Assembly: GCA_963929765.1 (NCBI GenBank) | Contig: CAWVKD010000028.1 | Coordinates: forward strand, 1 to 64,000 | DNA: 64,000 bases | Direction: 5' to 3' | Source of the DNA: RGIG529 sp963929765 | GTDB taxonomy: Bacteria > Bacillota > Clostridia > Oscillospirales > Oscillospiraceae | Shown: piece after piece, positions 25,562 to 34,097 of the stretch | How positions within the stretch are numbered: the first letter of the stretch is position 1 | How the letters are laid out: each line of letters begins with the position of its first letter | Notes under the pieces: model-generated | What the model was told of the DNA's origin: nothing | The model's input: only the letters and a program-made list of their open reading frames with translations | The model's database searches: none | Made by a program: the position numbers and the translations under genes

Positions 25562-27871
25562 ATGCAACCTCCCCTCTGTTCCCGCTGCAAGAAAAATTTA
25601 GCGGTTGTATTTATCACAAAAATGGAAAACGGTCAACAAAAGCACGAAGGTCTATGCCTAAAGTGTGCCAAAGAATTGGGCATCAAACCTGTAGAAGATA
25701 TGATGCAGAAGATGGGCATTTCTGAAGAAGATTTAGACTCCCTCAATAATGAAATGATGGGAGCATTTGGAGATATGGAAAACCTGGAAGGACTCATGGA
25801 AACAGATGAAGACGAAGAAGATGACGCTGGGAAAACCGCTACATTCCCCTTCTTAAACAAACTGTTTGGTGGTATGCAAGGAGACAGCCCATCTGGTGAA
25901 TCTGCGTCGGGCCGTCCACCTGCTCAAGAAAAAGAACCGGGCAAAAGAGAGAAAACACAAAAACGAAAATATCTGGATAATTATTGTATCTCTCTCACAC
26001 GCAAAGCACGAGAAGGAAAATTAGATGCCGTTATAGGAAGAAATGAAGAAATCCAACGGGTCATACAAATCTTAAATCGGCGGCAAAAAAACAATCCTTG
26101 TCTAATTGGTGAGCCAGGTGTTGGGAAAACCGCCATTGCCGAGGGACTTGCCCAACGCATTTATGATGGAAATGTTCCCTATAAACTATTGGACAAAGAA
26201 GTGTATCTGTTGGATCTTACGGCTCTGGTAGCAGGAACGCAATTTCGTGGTCAGTTCGAAAGCAGAATGAAAGGTTTAATTGAAGAGATCAAGAAATTAG
26301 GCAACATTATTCTCGTCATTGATGAAGTCCACAGCATTGTTGGTGCAGGAGATGCAGAAGGTTCCATGAATGCAGCAAATATATTAAAACCTGCTCTTTC
26401 CCGTGGAGATATCCAAGTAATTGGTGCAACAACATTCGCCGAATATCGAAAACACATCGAAAAAGATACAGCATTGGAACGCCGTTTCCAACCTGTCACA
26501 GTCAACGAACCCTCTGTAGAACAAACTGTAGAAATCATCAATGGTATTGCTCATTATTATGAATCATTTCACGGTGTCAAAATTCCACCTATGATCGCTC
26601 GCTTAGCCGTCACAATGAGCGAACGATATATCACTGACCGTTTCTTACCAGATAAGGCCATTGATTTAATTGATGAAGCTTGTTCAGAAGTTAATCTACA
26701 TGACAAAGTATATGCTCAGCGGGCAGAAGCACAAAAAGAGCTAGCTGATTTACAGAAAGAGCGTGAAGTTATGCTGGCAGATGCCAGCGATGCCGCATAT
26801 GAACGACTTGCATTTTTACGGAGCAGAGAACTTCAACTCACAACAGAATTAGAAGCTCTTTCTAAAGAACCCCTACCGGAACTCACCATCGAGCACCTCT
26901 CTCATGTCATTGAAATGTGGACTAAAATCCCGGCCAGTCGCATACAAGAGCAAGAGTTTGAACGTCTCTCTAAATTGGAAGACCGCCTTTCCTCCCATAT
27001 TATTGGCCAAAAAGAGGCTGTTGCCGCTGTTGCCGCGGCTATCCGAAGAGGACGTGTAGGGATCTCACCCAAACATAAACCTACTTCCTTTATTTTTGTT
27101 GGTTCCACAGGCGTTGGCAAAACAGAACTTGTGAAACAATTGGCACAAGACTTATTCGATTCCCCAGAATCACTCATCCGTCTTGACATGTCTGAATTCA
27201 TGGAAAAACATGCGGTTTCCCGCATCATCGGTTCTCCTCCGGGCTATGTTGGATATGAAGAAGCTGGTCAATTGACAGAAAAAGTACGACGGAAGCCTTA
27301 TTGTGTTATTTTGTTTGACGAAATTGAAAAAGCGCATCCTGATGTGTTAAATGTCTTGTTGCAAATTTTAGATGACGGTCAAATCACAGATGCCCATGGC
27401 AGAAAAGTAAATTTTGAAAACACTGTTATTGTGATGACATCCAATGCTGGAAGCGACCGGAAGAGCGGATCTGTTGGGTTTGGGAAGGATGTAAATGAAC
27501 AGGGAAAAGACAAAGTGATGAAAGCATTGGGCGACTTCTTGCGTCCAGAGTTTATCAACCGAGTTGATGAGATTATCTATTTCAATCGGTTAACAGAAGA
27601 AGACTTTAAGGCAATTGCCAAAATTATGGTAGAAGAGTTAAAACAGGCATTGGAGGAAAAAGGTATTGCTCTCTCCTACGATGACAATCTGCTATCCTAT
27701 TTATCGAAAAAATCTTACTCTCTCACTTACGGAGCACGTAATTTGCGCCGTCTTATCCAAAAGGAATTGGAAGATGCTATTGCATCTCGTATCATTAACA
27801 GTTATTCACATCCCATTACTAAAATCCATGTTACAGCAGAAAATGAACAGCTTTTATTTTCCACTCTTTGA
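25562..27871 (+). CDS. clpE: ClpE-type AAA+ unfoldase with N-terminal zinc finger
   Basis: 769 residues behind AAAAGGAG. The N-terminus has a four-Cys zinc finger (C6-x2-C9 and C32-x2-C35) in place of the double Clp-N repeat, as in Bacillus ClpE. An acidic linker (about 80-95) follows, then AAA-1 (Walker A GEPGVGKT 183-190, VIDEVHSIVGAG), a coiled-coil middle domain (about 380-450) and AAA-2 (GSTGVGKT 514-521, FDEIEKAHPD). The C-terminal D2-small domain follows. It feeds unfolded proteins to ClpP. No CtsR-type heptad repeat is visible upstream; it appears co-transcribed with pgsA. Confidence 0.9.
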   Translation: MQPPLCSRCKKNLAVVFITKMENGQQKHEGLCLKCAKELGIKPVEDMMQKMGISEEDLDSLNNEMMGAFGDMENLEGLMETDEDEEDDAGKTATFPFLNKLFGGMQGDSPSGESASGRPPAQEKEPGKREKTQKRKYLDNYCISLTRKAREGKLDAVIGRNEEIQRVIQILNRRQKNNPCLIGEPGVGKTAIAEGLAQRIYDGNVPYKLLDKEVYLLDLTALVAGTQFRGQFESRMKGLIEEIKKLGNIILVIDEVHSIVGAGDAEGSMNAANILKPALSRGDIQVIGATTFAEYRKHIEKDTALERRFQPVTVNEPSVEQTVEIINGIAHYYESFHGVKIPPMIARLAVTMSERYITDRFLPDKAIDLIDEACSEVNLHDKVYAQRAEAQKELADLQKEREVMLADASDAAYERLAFLRSRELQLTTELEALSKEPLPELTIEHLSHVIEMWTKIPASRIQEQEFERLSKLEDRLSSHIIGQKEAVAAVAAAIRRGRVGISPKHKPTSFIFVGSTGVGKTELVKQLAQDLFDSPESLIRLDMSEFMEKHAVSRIIGSPPGYVGYEEAGQLTEKVRRKPYCVILFDEIEKAHPDVLNVLLQILDDGQITDAHGRKVNFENTVIVMTSNAGSDRKSGSVGFGKDVNEQGKDKVMKALGDFLRPEFINRVDEIIYFNRLTEEDFKAIAKIMVEELKQALEEKGIALSYDDNLLSYLSKKSYSLTYGARNLRRLIQKELEDAIASRIINSYSHPITKIHVTAENEQLLFSTL

Positions 27872-27883
27872 TTGTTTCTTTCA

Positions 27884-27917
27884 CCTCCAAGCCTCTTGTG
27901 GGGCTTGGAGGTTTTTT
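27884..27917 (+). terminator. Rho-independent terminator after clpE
   Basis: 10-bp perfect GC-rich stem (27884-27893 with 27902-27911, 8-nt loop) and TTTTTT, 13 nt after the clpE stop. Confidence 0.92.
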
Positions 27918-28126
27918 GCATTGTTTTTTTCTGTCAAACTTTCTAAGATTACTTGTATTTTTCTACAATTTTTTGTCGTCTTTTTATGAAAAAAAGAAAA
28001 TTTCTTTTTTTGGGGAAAAACCACTTTCCTCTTTTCGCCTTTTGTATTAAAATTGTAATGTTTCACTCTGTCATTTCAGAATCTGAATGACAAAAGGTGT
28101 GTTGTTTTGGAAAGGAAGCGTTTGAT

Positions 28127-29479
28127 TTGAACAATTTTGAAAAAGATTTGTCCCAAGGCAATGTGGCCCGGCAACTTCTACTGTTCGCCATTCCTTTTAT
28201 TGTTACCAACTTGATCCAGTCCCTTTATAGTGTAGTTGACATGATCATCGTAGGACAATTTGCTGGAACAGCTAGTATGTCAGGCGTCAACATTGGCAGC
28301 CAAGTCTCACTTCTAATCACTATGTTAGTCATTGGCTTAAGCGCTGGCGGTACCGTTCTTATTGCTCAGTATAAGGGATTTGGCGCACGAGAAGAATTGA
28401 CCCGTACCATCGGGACTTTGTTTTCCACACTCCTCGTATTGGCAGTGATCTTAACCGTCATTATGTCCATCTTTAGCGTTCCGATTTTACATTTGATCCA
28501 AACACCACCGGAAGCCTTTGAAGAAGCAAGGCGCTATCTGCTCGTTACAGTAGCAGGCACTATTTTTATCTTTGGATATAATGCATTTAGCGCCGTTTTT
28601 CGCGGCATGGGTAATAGTAAACTACCGCTCATTTTTGTTTCTATTGCCTGTGTAGCAAATATTGTCCTTGATCTGATCCTAGTAGCTGTTTTTCACATGG
28701 GTGCACTGGGCGCCGCTATTGCTACCATTTTCTCCCAGGCACTCAGCATGATTTTATGTATTGTCTTTTTAAAACGGCGAGATTTTGTATTTGATTTTCG
28801 CCTGCAATCCTTTCGGTTTCACAAAGAACAACTGAAAAAATTATTACAGGTAGGTATTCCCACATCTGTGCAAAACACCATTACCCATATTTCTTTTATC
28901 GTATTAACCGCCATGGTAAACACTCTAGGTGTTGCTGCTTCCGCTGGCGTAGGTGCCGTCGCAAAATTTGATACCTTTGCTATTTTACCTGCCATTGCCG
29001 TAGGCAACTCCGTTTCTGCCATGAGCGCTCAAAACATTGGAGCTGGAGAAGAAAAACGGGCTATTCAAACAATGAAAATTGGCATTATTATTGCTTTTCT
29101 AATGTCTTTAATCATGTTTTTTATCGCTATGTTTTTTCCGGAACCGATTCTACGTATTTTTGGGAACGATCCTGACATGATCCGAGAAGGTGCTGCTTAT
29201 ATGCAGGCCTTCAAATATGATTTTCTGATCGTACCCATATCATTCTGCCTGAACGGTTTATTCATCGGCTCTGGACACACAACATTCTCTCTAATCAATA
29301 GTGCATTATCATCTCTTATCATTCGGGTTCCAGTGTCTTATTTATTTGGTATGTTTTTGGGGGAAGGTGTATTCGGTGTAGGCCTTGGTGGTCCATTGGC
29401 CACTGTAGCAGGTTCCCTGATTGCTATCATCTATTTCTTTTCCGGACATTGGAAACGTTCTACCATTATTCAACGCTAG
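28127..29479 (+). CDS. MATE family efflux transporter
   Basis: 450 residues, 12 membrane segments in two MATE repeats (NLIQSLYSVVDMIIVGQFAGTASMSGVN; second repeat near residue 230 with QNTITHISFIVLTAMVNTLGVAASAGVGAVAKF). The start is TTG at 28127, 8 nt behind AAAGGAAG; the frame extends upstream to a GTG at 28097 without a site. The family exports cationic or organic compounds against Na+ or H+; the substrate is unknown. Single gene, followed by its own terminator. Confidence 0.9.
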   Translation: MNNFEKDLSQGNVARQLLLFAIPFIVTNLIQSLYSVVDMIIVGQFAGTASMSGVNIGSQVSLLITMLVIGLSAGGTVLIAQYKGFGAREELTRTIGTLFSTLLVLAVILTVIMSIFSVPILHLIQTPPEAFEEARRYLLVTVAGTIFIFGYNAFSAVFRGMGNSKLPLIFVSIACVANIVLDLILVAVFHMGALGAAIATIFSQALSMILCIVFLKRRDFVFDFRLQSFRFHKEQLKKLLQVGIPTSVQNTITHISFIVLTAMVNTLGVAASAGVGAVAKFDTFAILPAIAVGNSVSAMSAQNIGAGEEKRAIQTMKIGIIIAFLMSLIMFFIAMFFPEPILRIFGNDPDMIREGAAYMQAFKYDFLIVPISFCLNGLFIGSGHTTFSLINSALSSLIIRVPVSYLFGMFLGEGVFGVGLGGPLATVAGSLIAIIYFFSGHWKRSTIIQR

Positions 29480-29483
29480 CTTC

Positions 29484-29520
29484 ATCCCGCCCACGTAAGA
29501 ATGGGCGGGATATCTTTCTT
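29484..29520 (+). terminator. Terminator after the MATE gene
   Basis: 10-bp perfect stem (29484-29493 with 29502-29511) followed by the moderately T-rich ATCTTTCTTTAT. It ends the transporter transcript. Confidence 0.8.
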
Positions 29521-29628
29521 TATACCCCCTTCTTCATAGGCAATCATAATACCAATCTTCTTTTAAGAGCTGCAATAGCTATTTTCCCATAGCAATTGCG
29601 ATGTCCAATAGAAAAAATGAGATTGTCC

Positions 29629-29657
29629 TTGCAATATAGGATACTTTGGTATAAAAT
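29629..29657 (+). promoter_or_regulatory. Candidate sigma-A promoter for efp
   Basis: TTGCAA (29629-29634), 17-nt spacer, TAAAAT (29652-29657), about 100 nt before the efp start. Weak -10; assigned mainly because efp follows a terminator and needs a promoter here. Confidence 0.4.
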
Positions 29658-29755
29658 ATAAAAAAGTGAATTGTGCGGCAATGAAAATCCGCATTTTCAG
29701 TCGGCTGGCCCGGCTGCAGATCAGTTGTAGATAAGAAGTATGGAGGACGGAAAAT

Positions 29756-30319
29756 ATGATTTCAGCCAGTGATTTCAGAAATGGCATTACCTTTGAAATG
29801 GACGGCAACGTAATGCAAGTAGTAGAATTTCAACATGTCAAGCCGGGTAAAGGTGCAGCATTTGTACGCGTGAAAATGAAGAATATCATGACTGGTGCTG
29901 TAACAGAAACCACTTTTAGCCCCACAGATAAGTTTGAAAATGCTTATATTGAGCGAAAAGATATGGAATACAGCTATAACGACGGTGATCTGTATTACTT
30001 TATGGACATGGAAAGCTATGAGCTTATTCCTTTAGATGCCAAGCTTTTGGGTGATAGCTTCCGCTTTGTCAAGGAAAATATGACTTGTAAAGTTATGTCT
30101 TACAAAGGCAATGTGTTTGGTGTAGAACCTCCCAATTTTGTAGAATTGGAAGTAACTGCAACAGATCCCGGGTTCAAAGGAGATACTGCTACCAATGTAC
30201 AAAAACCCGCCACCTTGGAAACTGGCGCTGAGATTAAGGTTCCTCTGTTCATCAATCCTGGTGACCACATCCGTGTAGATACACGGACTGGTGAATATTT
30301 GGAACGTGCCAAGAATTAA
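29756..30319 (+). CDS. efp: Translation elongation factor P
   Basis: 187 residues, three OB-like domains. EF-P relieves ribosome stalling at polyproline. The conserved tip is KPGKGAAF with K32 at the normally modified position. The KOW-like N-terminus (SASDFRNG), the central domain and the C-terminal GDHIRVDTRTGEYLERA signature are all present. Start ATG behind GGAGG. The zinc-ribbon gene follows after 32 nt. Confidence 0.97.
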   Translation: MISASDFRNGITFEMDGNVMQVVEFQHVKPGKGAAFVRVKMKNIMTGAVTETTFSPTDKFENAYIERKDMEYSYNDGDLYYFMDMESYELIPLDAKLLGDSFRFVKENMTCKVMSYKGNVFGVEPPNFVELEVTATDPGFKGDTATNVQKPATLETGAEIKVPLFINPGDHIRVDTRTGEYLERAKN

Positions 30320-30351
30320 TTTTTAAAAAGAAGAGGACGGGAGTAAATCAT

Positions 30352-30789
30352 ATGACAATTTCTGAAAAAGTAGCCTATCTGAAAGGCTTAGCTGAAGGTT
30401 TGAAGTTGGACCCAGAAGAATCAAAAGAATCCAAACTTCTTTCTGTTATGATGGATATTCTAGAAGATATTGGTCTCACCATTGCTGACTTAGAAGAAAA
30501 CGCATTAGCCTTAGGCGATGAGATCGATGCATTATCTGATGATCTTGCTGATGTAGAAGAAGTGGTCTATGAAGATGTTGATTCAGATGAATGTGATGAC
30601 GATTGTCACTGCTATGATGATGAAGACGATTTTTTTGAAATGGAATGTCCCAATTGTGGTGAAACTCTAGTCATTGATGAGGCTGTCATGGAGCAAGGTT
30701 CTATCACCTGCCCCAGTTGCAACCAGAGTTTTACCCTAGAAACTGGCGATTGCTGTGATGATACTTGTAATTGCAATTGCAACGAATAA
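30352..30789 (+). CDS. Small acidic zinc-ribbon protein (CD1247-type N-terminal domain)
   Basis: 145 residues. Residues 1-60 form a helical domain (ISEKVAYLKGLAEGL..) recognised in Clostridia as the CD1247 N-terminal domain. A very acidic stretch (about 60-95) is followed by a zinc ribbon CPNCG ... CPSC and a Cys-rich tail (CCDDTCNCNC). The function is unknown. The domain has no catalytic motif; a metal-dependent regulatory or ribosome-associated role would be guesswork. Probably co-transcribed with efp. Confidence 0.75.
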   Translation: MTISEKVAYLKGLAEGLKLDPEESKESKLLSVMMDILEDIGLTIADLEENALALGDEIDALSDDLADVEEVVYEDVDSDECDDDCHCYDDEDDFFEMECPNCGETLVIDEAVMEQGSITCPSCNQSFTLETGDCCDDTCNCNCNE

Positions 30790-30796
30790 AGACAAA

Positions 30797-30835
30797 AAAC
30801 ATGCTCACACCGTAAAAGTGTGAGCATGTTTTTTT
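30797..30835 (+). terminator. Rho-independent terminator of efp operon
   Basis: Perfect 14-bp stem (30797-30810 with 30819-30832) and a T run to 30835. The symmetrical A/T flanks could also work for lrgAB on the minus strand. Confidence 0.92.
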
Positions 30836-30860
30836 GATTCACCTTATTGGTCTATCCTGT

Positions 30861-31553
30861 CTATATGAACTGTGCAAAAATAGATGCACCGACTACTGTA
30901 ATCAATCCAGAAACAGCAATGGATAAGCTGCTCATTGCTCCCTCCACGGTACCAAGCTCCATAGCCCGCGCCGTACCAATGGCATGGGAAGCGGAGCCTA
31001 TAGCAATGCCTCGAGCTATGGGGTCTGTAATCCGAAACCACTTGCATAAGATTTCTCCAAACATATTGCCAAAAATACCACTGAGAATAATAACTGCCAC
31101 AGTAATAGTAGAAATTCCTCCTAATTCTTCTGATATTCCAATTCCAATAGCTGTGGTAATCGATTTTGGTAATAGAGTCACGTATTGACTATGTTCCAAA
31201 GAAAACACAAGAGCAATCAATAGCACTCCTACAAGAGTTGACAATACGCCAGATAGGATCCCTGCCAAAATTGCTTTCCAATTGTCTTTCAACATTTTTA
31301 TTTTTTCATACAGGGGGATCGCCAAACAAATGGTAGCCGGGGTTAAAAAATAACTTAAGTATTTGGCACCATTATAATATGTGTCATAATCAATACGGAA
31401 GATTAGTAATACAGCAATCACCAAAATAATGGCAATCAATAAGGGATTACATATAGCCCATCTGCATTTCTTTTTTATGCAAAGGCCTATCTCATAGGCC
31501 AACAAACTGAGAAAAACTCCAAAAAAGGCCGAGTCAATCACAAATCCCATCAT
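30861..31553 (-). CDS. lrgB: LrgB-family membrane protein
   Basis: 230 residues; ATG at 31553, 8 nt behind GAGGAG and overlapping the end of lrgA. About seven membrane segments. The LrgB signatures are LTPATICLAIPLYEK, LLPKSITTAIGIGISEELGG and the C-terminal GIAIGSASHAIGTARAMELG. The LrgAB pair was first linked to murein-hydrolase control and in Bacillus acts as a pyruvate importer (PftAB). Which role applies here cannot be read from the sequence. Confidence 0.93.
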   Translation of the reverse strand: MMGFVIDSAFFGVFLSLLAYEIGLCIKKKCRWAICNPLLIAIILVIAVLLIFRIDYDTYYNGAKYLSYFLTPATICLAIPLYEKIKMLKDNWKAILAGILSGVLSTLVGVLLIALVFSLEHSQYVTLLPKSITTAIGIGISEELGGISTITVAVIILSGIFGNMFGEILCKWFRITDPIARGIAIGSASHAIGTARAMELGTVEGAMSSLSIAVSGLITVVGASIFAQFI

Positions 31554-31921
31554 TGTTCTTTCTCCTCGCCTGTCTTTTTCTCTTGCTTTATCACCCACTG
31601 GGTTACACGCCCAGAAACCAATAGAACAATGGTTGTCAAAACAATAACAGAGAGCAAAATGGGCAACAACATGGCTCTTACTGTCTCAAAAGATGTCATA
31701 AGGCCTACAGTGGCTGGAATAAATAAAATAGTCAAAATTTGTACCAAAAAATCGCCTGTTTCTTTGACCCATTCCAAGCGGATAATATGGAGGATAAGTG
31801 CCAAAAGCAATAGTACCAATCCGTAGATACTAGCAGGAATGGGAAGTGGAATCCAATAATGCAGTAATTCACCTAAAACGGAAAAAAGCAAAATAATGCA
31901 GATCTGTCTGATGTATTTCAT
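31550..31921 (-). CDS. lrgA: LrgA-family holin-like membrane protein
   Basis: 123 residues with four membrane helices. The start is the ATG at 31921, 6 nt behind AGAGGG; the frame is open upstream to 32059 but unsupported. CidA/LrgA motifs: LGELLHYWIPLPIPASIYGLVLLL and FIPATVGLM. Translationally coupled to lrgB. No LytSR-type regulator is nearby. Confidence 0.92.
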   Translation of the reverse strand: MKYIRQICIILLFSVLGELLHYWIPLPIPASIYGLVLLLLALILHIIRLEWVKETGDFLVQILTILFIPATVGLMTSFETVRAMLLPILLSVIVLTTIVLLVSGRVTQWVIKQEKKTGEEKEQ

Positions 31922-32035
31922 CCATATCCCTCTTTTGATTTTCTTTATTACCATGCGCAACTGATCAAAAAAGAACAGAACGCACCTGGAGTTTCCCAGG
32001 ATATTGGCTTTTTCATTTATGATAAGCAAAGAATA

Positions 32036-32081
32036 ACACCCCTGGAACAGTAGATGCAACCATCTCGCTTTCCAGGGGTGT
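32036..32081 (-). terminator. Long-stem hairpin upstream of lrgA
   Basis: Perfect 12-bp stem (32036-32047 with 32070-32081, 22-nt loop). On the minus strand it is followed by TTATTCTTT, and on the plus strand by CGCCTTTTT. It lies between the island gene (stop 32239) and lrgA (start 31921), so it is either the terminator of that gene or part of the lrgAB leader. A second small CCTGG/CCAGG hairpin lies at about 31985-32000. Confidence 0.6.
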
Positions 32082-32120
32082 CGCCTTTTTGTAATTATCT
32101 CTTGGAGTTTTACACATACC

Positions 32121-32190
32121 GTTTATATCGTTTGATATCGTGTAATATCGTTGATATTGTGCGGCTTTGTGTAATCGAAATTGAATATCG
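32121..32190. repeat. 10-bp-phased ATATCG repeat cluster
   Basis: ATATCG occurs at 32125-32130, 32135-32140, 32145-32150 and again in register at 32185-32190. A degenerate GATATTG overlaps 32153-32159. The spacing is exactly 10 bp (then 40 bp), about one helical turn, within a very AT-rich stretch between lrgA and the island gene. This could be an array of operator half-sites or a curved segment. No protein-binding assignment is possible. Confidence 0.6.
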
Positions 32191-32238
32191 TTGCAAAAAG
32201 TTTATATCTTTTTATATAATTTTGCACCAAAATCCGCT

Positions 32239-32757
32239 TTAAAGTAAGCGGTTATTTGCATTTTTGATGTCATTTAATGACTTTACAACCTCGGCAAAGC
32301 CAAGCATCATCATTCCACTAATTAAAGAAATGGCCCAATAGGTAATTGCTGTTGCAAATGAAAATTCCGTATCAGTATAAGTATAATAGAATCCTTTTGT
32401 AACTTCTGTAGTTCCTAATGCAATACCCGCAATAAAGCCGCCTATGAAAATAATCCATGCTATAACAGTCAAACCAATTACTACGGGGTTTGTTTCCGCC
32501 ACTTTTTCGTTAGAAAATTTTCGTATTTCTTCAAATTCTTTTTCGCTAACAGCGATAGGAACTTTCTTATAATATTTTGATTTTTGCCCTTTCTTATCCC
32601 ATTCGCTTAAATGATATTCGATTGAATAATTTCCGTCAGGAGAATAAACTTTTTCATAAAGACCAAGCGAAATGAGAGTTTTAGCCTTTTTCTTCTCTTT
32701 CCTTGTTTCAGCTTCTTGTTGCTTTTTTTCTAAAAATTCCTTTACTCTTTCGTCCAT
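32239..32757 (-). CDS. Hypothetical membrane protein in an AT-rich island
   Basis: 172 residues; start ATG at 32757 behind a perfect AAGGAGGT. The first 30 residues are highly charged (KEFLEKKQQEAETRKEKKKAK), likely a coiled or RNA/membrane-contacting helix. A short beta-rich soluble part (about 35-85) is followed by two membrane segments (about 93-115 and 133-155). No family recognised. Codon use and AT content differ visibly from the neighbours, suggesting horizontal acquisition. Its transcript begins about 160 nt upstream and crosses an intrinsic terminator (see 32781-32809). Confidence 0.7.
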   Translation of the reverse strand: MDERVKEFLEKKQQEAETRKEKKKAKTLISLGLYEKVYSPDGNYSIEYHLSEWDKKGQKSKYYKKVPIAVSEKEFEEIRKFSNEKVAETNPVVIGLTVIAWIIFIGGFIAGIALGTTEVTKGFYYTYTDTEFSFATAITYWAISLISGMMMLGFAEVVKSLNDIKNANNRLL

Positions 32758-32780
32758 AATTTTGACCTCCTTGAAATAGT

Positions 32781-32809
32781 AAAAAAGTGCATCTCACTAG
32801 GAGACGCAC
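32781..32809 (-). terminator. Intrinsic terminator in the leader of the island gene (attenuator)
   Basis: Minus-strand RNA would form a fully paired 9-bp stem (32809-32801 with 32795-32787, one G-U pair, 5-nt loop) followed directly by six U (32786-32781). It lies between the promoter at 32923-32950 and the start codon at 32757, with the ribosome site after it. This is the layout of a transcription attenuator. The sensing element is not identifiable. Confidence 0.7.
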
Positions 32810-32922
32810 CGAAAATTGCTTCCTCCAATATTGCTATACATCTGCACAAAGTCAGGAAGAGAAAATACATTTTCACCAAAAGTATTCCCCAACTTGTGCA
32901 TCTTAAGATGTGTAGCATAGAT

Positions 32923-32950
32923 ATAATACCATAAAACATTGAAAAATCAA
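32923..32950 (-). promoter_or_regulatory. Sigma-A promoter (extended -10) for the island gene
   Basis: Minus strand: TTGATT (32950-32945), 16-nt spacer, TGG + TATTAT (-10 at 32928-32923). This gives a leader of roughly 155-160 nt before the ATG at 32757. Confidence 0.6.
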
Positions 32951-33109
32951 TATTTGGAATATTAGCTTATTTTAACAAATACACGTTTTACACTTTAACT
33001 CATGCAATCTAGGTAAATGATCGGAAATTGCTTTTACATCAAATCCGTCATTGATAAGTAAGATTTATAGAATGCGAAGATCGGTTTTTTAATATTTGCA
33101 CCAAACTTT
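32951..33109. other. AT-rich intergenic stretch
   Basis: Together with the leader at 32758-32950 this is about 440 nt without a gene between the island gene and rpsI. Apart from the promoter, the attenuator hairpin and the rpsI terminator, I see no ORF with a ribosome site, no strong inverted repeat and no tRNA-like cloverleaf. Confidence 0.6.
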
Positions 33110-33158
33110 TAAAAAAGACAAGAGAAAACCCCGAATATCTTGACCATTTCGGGGTTTT
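33110..33158 (-). terminator. Rho-independent terminator of rplM-rpsI
   Basis: Perfect 11-bp stem (33148-33158 with 33125-33135, 12-nt loop). The minus-strand transcript then runs into CTCTTGTCTTTTTT. It sits 45 nt after the rpsI stop. Confidence 0.88.
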
Positions 33159-33202
33159 CTGGAAGCTGTGTAAGATAGAAATTATCTCTTGGGTAAGTGA
33201 GA

Positions 33203-33607
33203 TTAGCGCTTGCTGAACTGGGGAGCGCGACGAGCGGCTTTGAGGCCGTACTTTTTACGTTCCTTCATACGTGGATCGCGGGTTAGGAAACCTGCCTTTT
33301 TAAGAATAGGACGATATGCTTCGTCTACCAAGAGCAACGCTCTGGAAATACCATGACGTAATGCACCAGCCTGACCGGTGACACCACCGCCAGAAACTGT
33401 GGCAACAATATCCACTTTGCCAACAGTGTCTGTCGCCACCAGAGGTTGGCGAGTAATAAGCTTTAAAGTTTCCAAGCCAAAGTAATCATCAATATCGCGG
33501 CCGTTGATGGTGATTGCCCCTGTTCCACCGGGGAAAAGATGTACTCTGGCTACAGAAGATTTCCTTCTGCCTGTACCATACAAGTAAGGTTTTTTGCTCT
33601 TATACAT
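33203..33607 (-). CDS. rpsI: 30S ribosomal protein S9
   Basis: 134 residues. It has the YGTGRRKSSVARV N-terminal motif, GGGVTGQAGALRHGISRALL and the invariant basic tail ending in SKR that reaches the P-site tRNA. It follows rplM by 15 nt with a clear ribosome site, the standard rplM-rpsI pair. Confidence 0.98.
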   Translation of the reverse strand: MYKSKKPYLYGTGRRKSSVARVHLFPGGTGAITINGRDIDDYFGLETLKLITRQPLVATDTVGKVDIVATVSGGGVTGQAGALRHGISRALLLVDEAYRPILKKAGFLTRDPRMKERKKYGLKAARRAPQFSKR

Positions 33608-33622
33608 TCTCTTCTCCCTCCC

Positions 33623-34054
33623 TTATTCTGCTACCCAGGGTTCCGGCTTCTGTGCAGCATGAGGATGCTCGCTACCACGGAAGACCTTCAACCGTACTTG
33701 TGCTTTACTGCTGATACTGTTACGGGGCATCATACCACGTACAGCCAGCTTCATTGCCAGTTCTGGCTTGTCCTGCATTAAAAGACGATATTTGACTTCC
33801 TTCAAGCCACCTGCATAGCCAGAATGGGTACGATAAAATTTCTGTTCCATCTTCTTTCCGGTCAGCACCGCTTTTTCTGCATTCAATACGATGACAAAAT
33901 CACCACAATCAACATGCGGCGTATAATCCGGTTTGTGCTTGCCACGTAGTAAGACAGCTGCCATCGCCGCAGTTTTTCCCAGAGGCTTGCCAGCTGCGTC
34001 AAGGATATACCATTTCCGTGTAACGGTATTCCTATTTGCCATAAATGTGGACAT
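33623..34054 (-). CDS. rplM: 50S ribosomal protein L13
   Basis: 143 residues; ATG 7 nt behind GGAGGGG. L13 signatures are RKWYILDAAGKPLGKTAAMAA, HKPDYTPHVDCGDFVIVLNA and VRGMMPRNSI. First gene of the rplM-rpsI operon, preceded by an L13-type RNA leader and a strong promoter. Confidence 0.98.
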   Translation of the reverse strand: MSTFMANRNTVTRKWYILDAAGKPLGKTAAMAAVLLRGKHKPDYTPHVDCGDFVIVLNAEKAVLTGKKMEQKFYRTHSGYAGGLKEVKYRLLMQDKPELAMKLAVRGMMPRNSISSKAQVRLKVFRGSEHPHAAQKPEPWVAE

Positions 34055-34097
34055 TGTTTCCCCTCCAAATATCTATTTTGTAAATTTTCCTTTACAT

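Noticed and set aside
32742..32939. 65-codon minus-strand frame in the island leader, considered as a regulatory leader peptide
   Set aside because: Its first ATG overlaps the -10 region and the internal ATG at 32870 has only a poor GGTG site. It overlaps the start of the real gene, so it is not supported as a peptide although translation-based attenuation stays possible.
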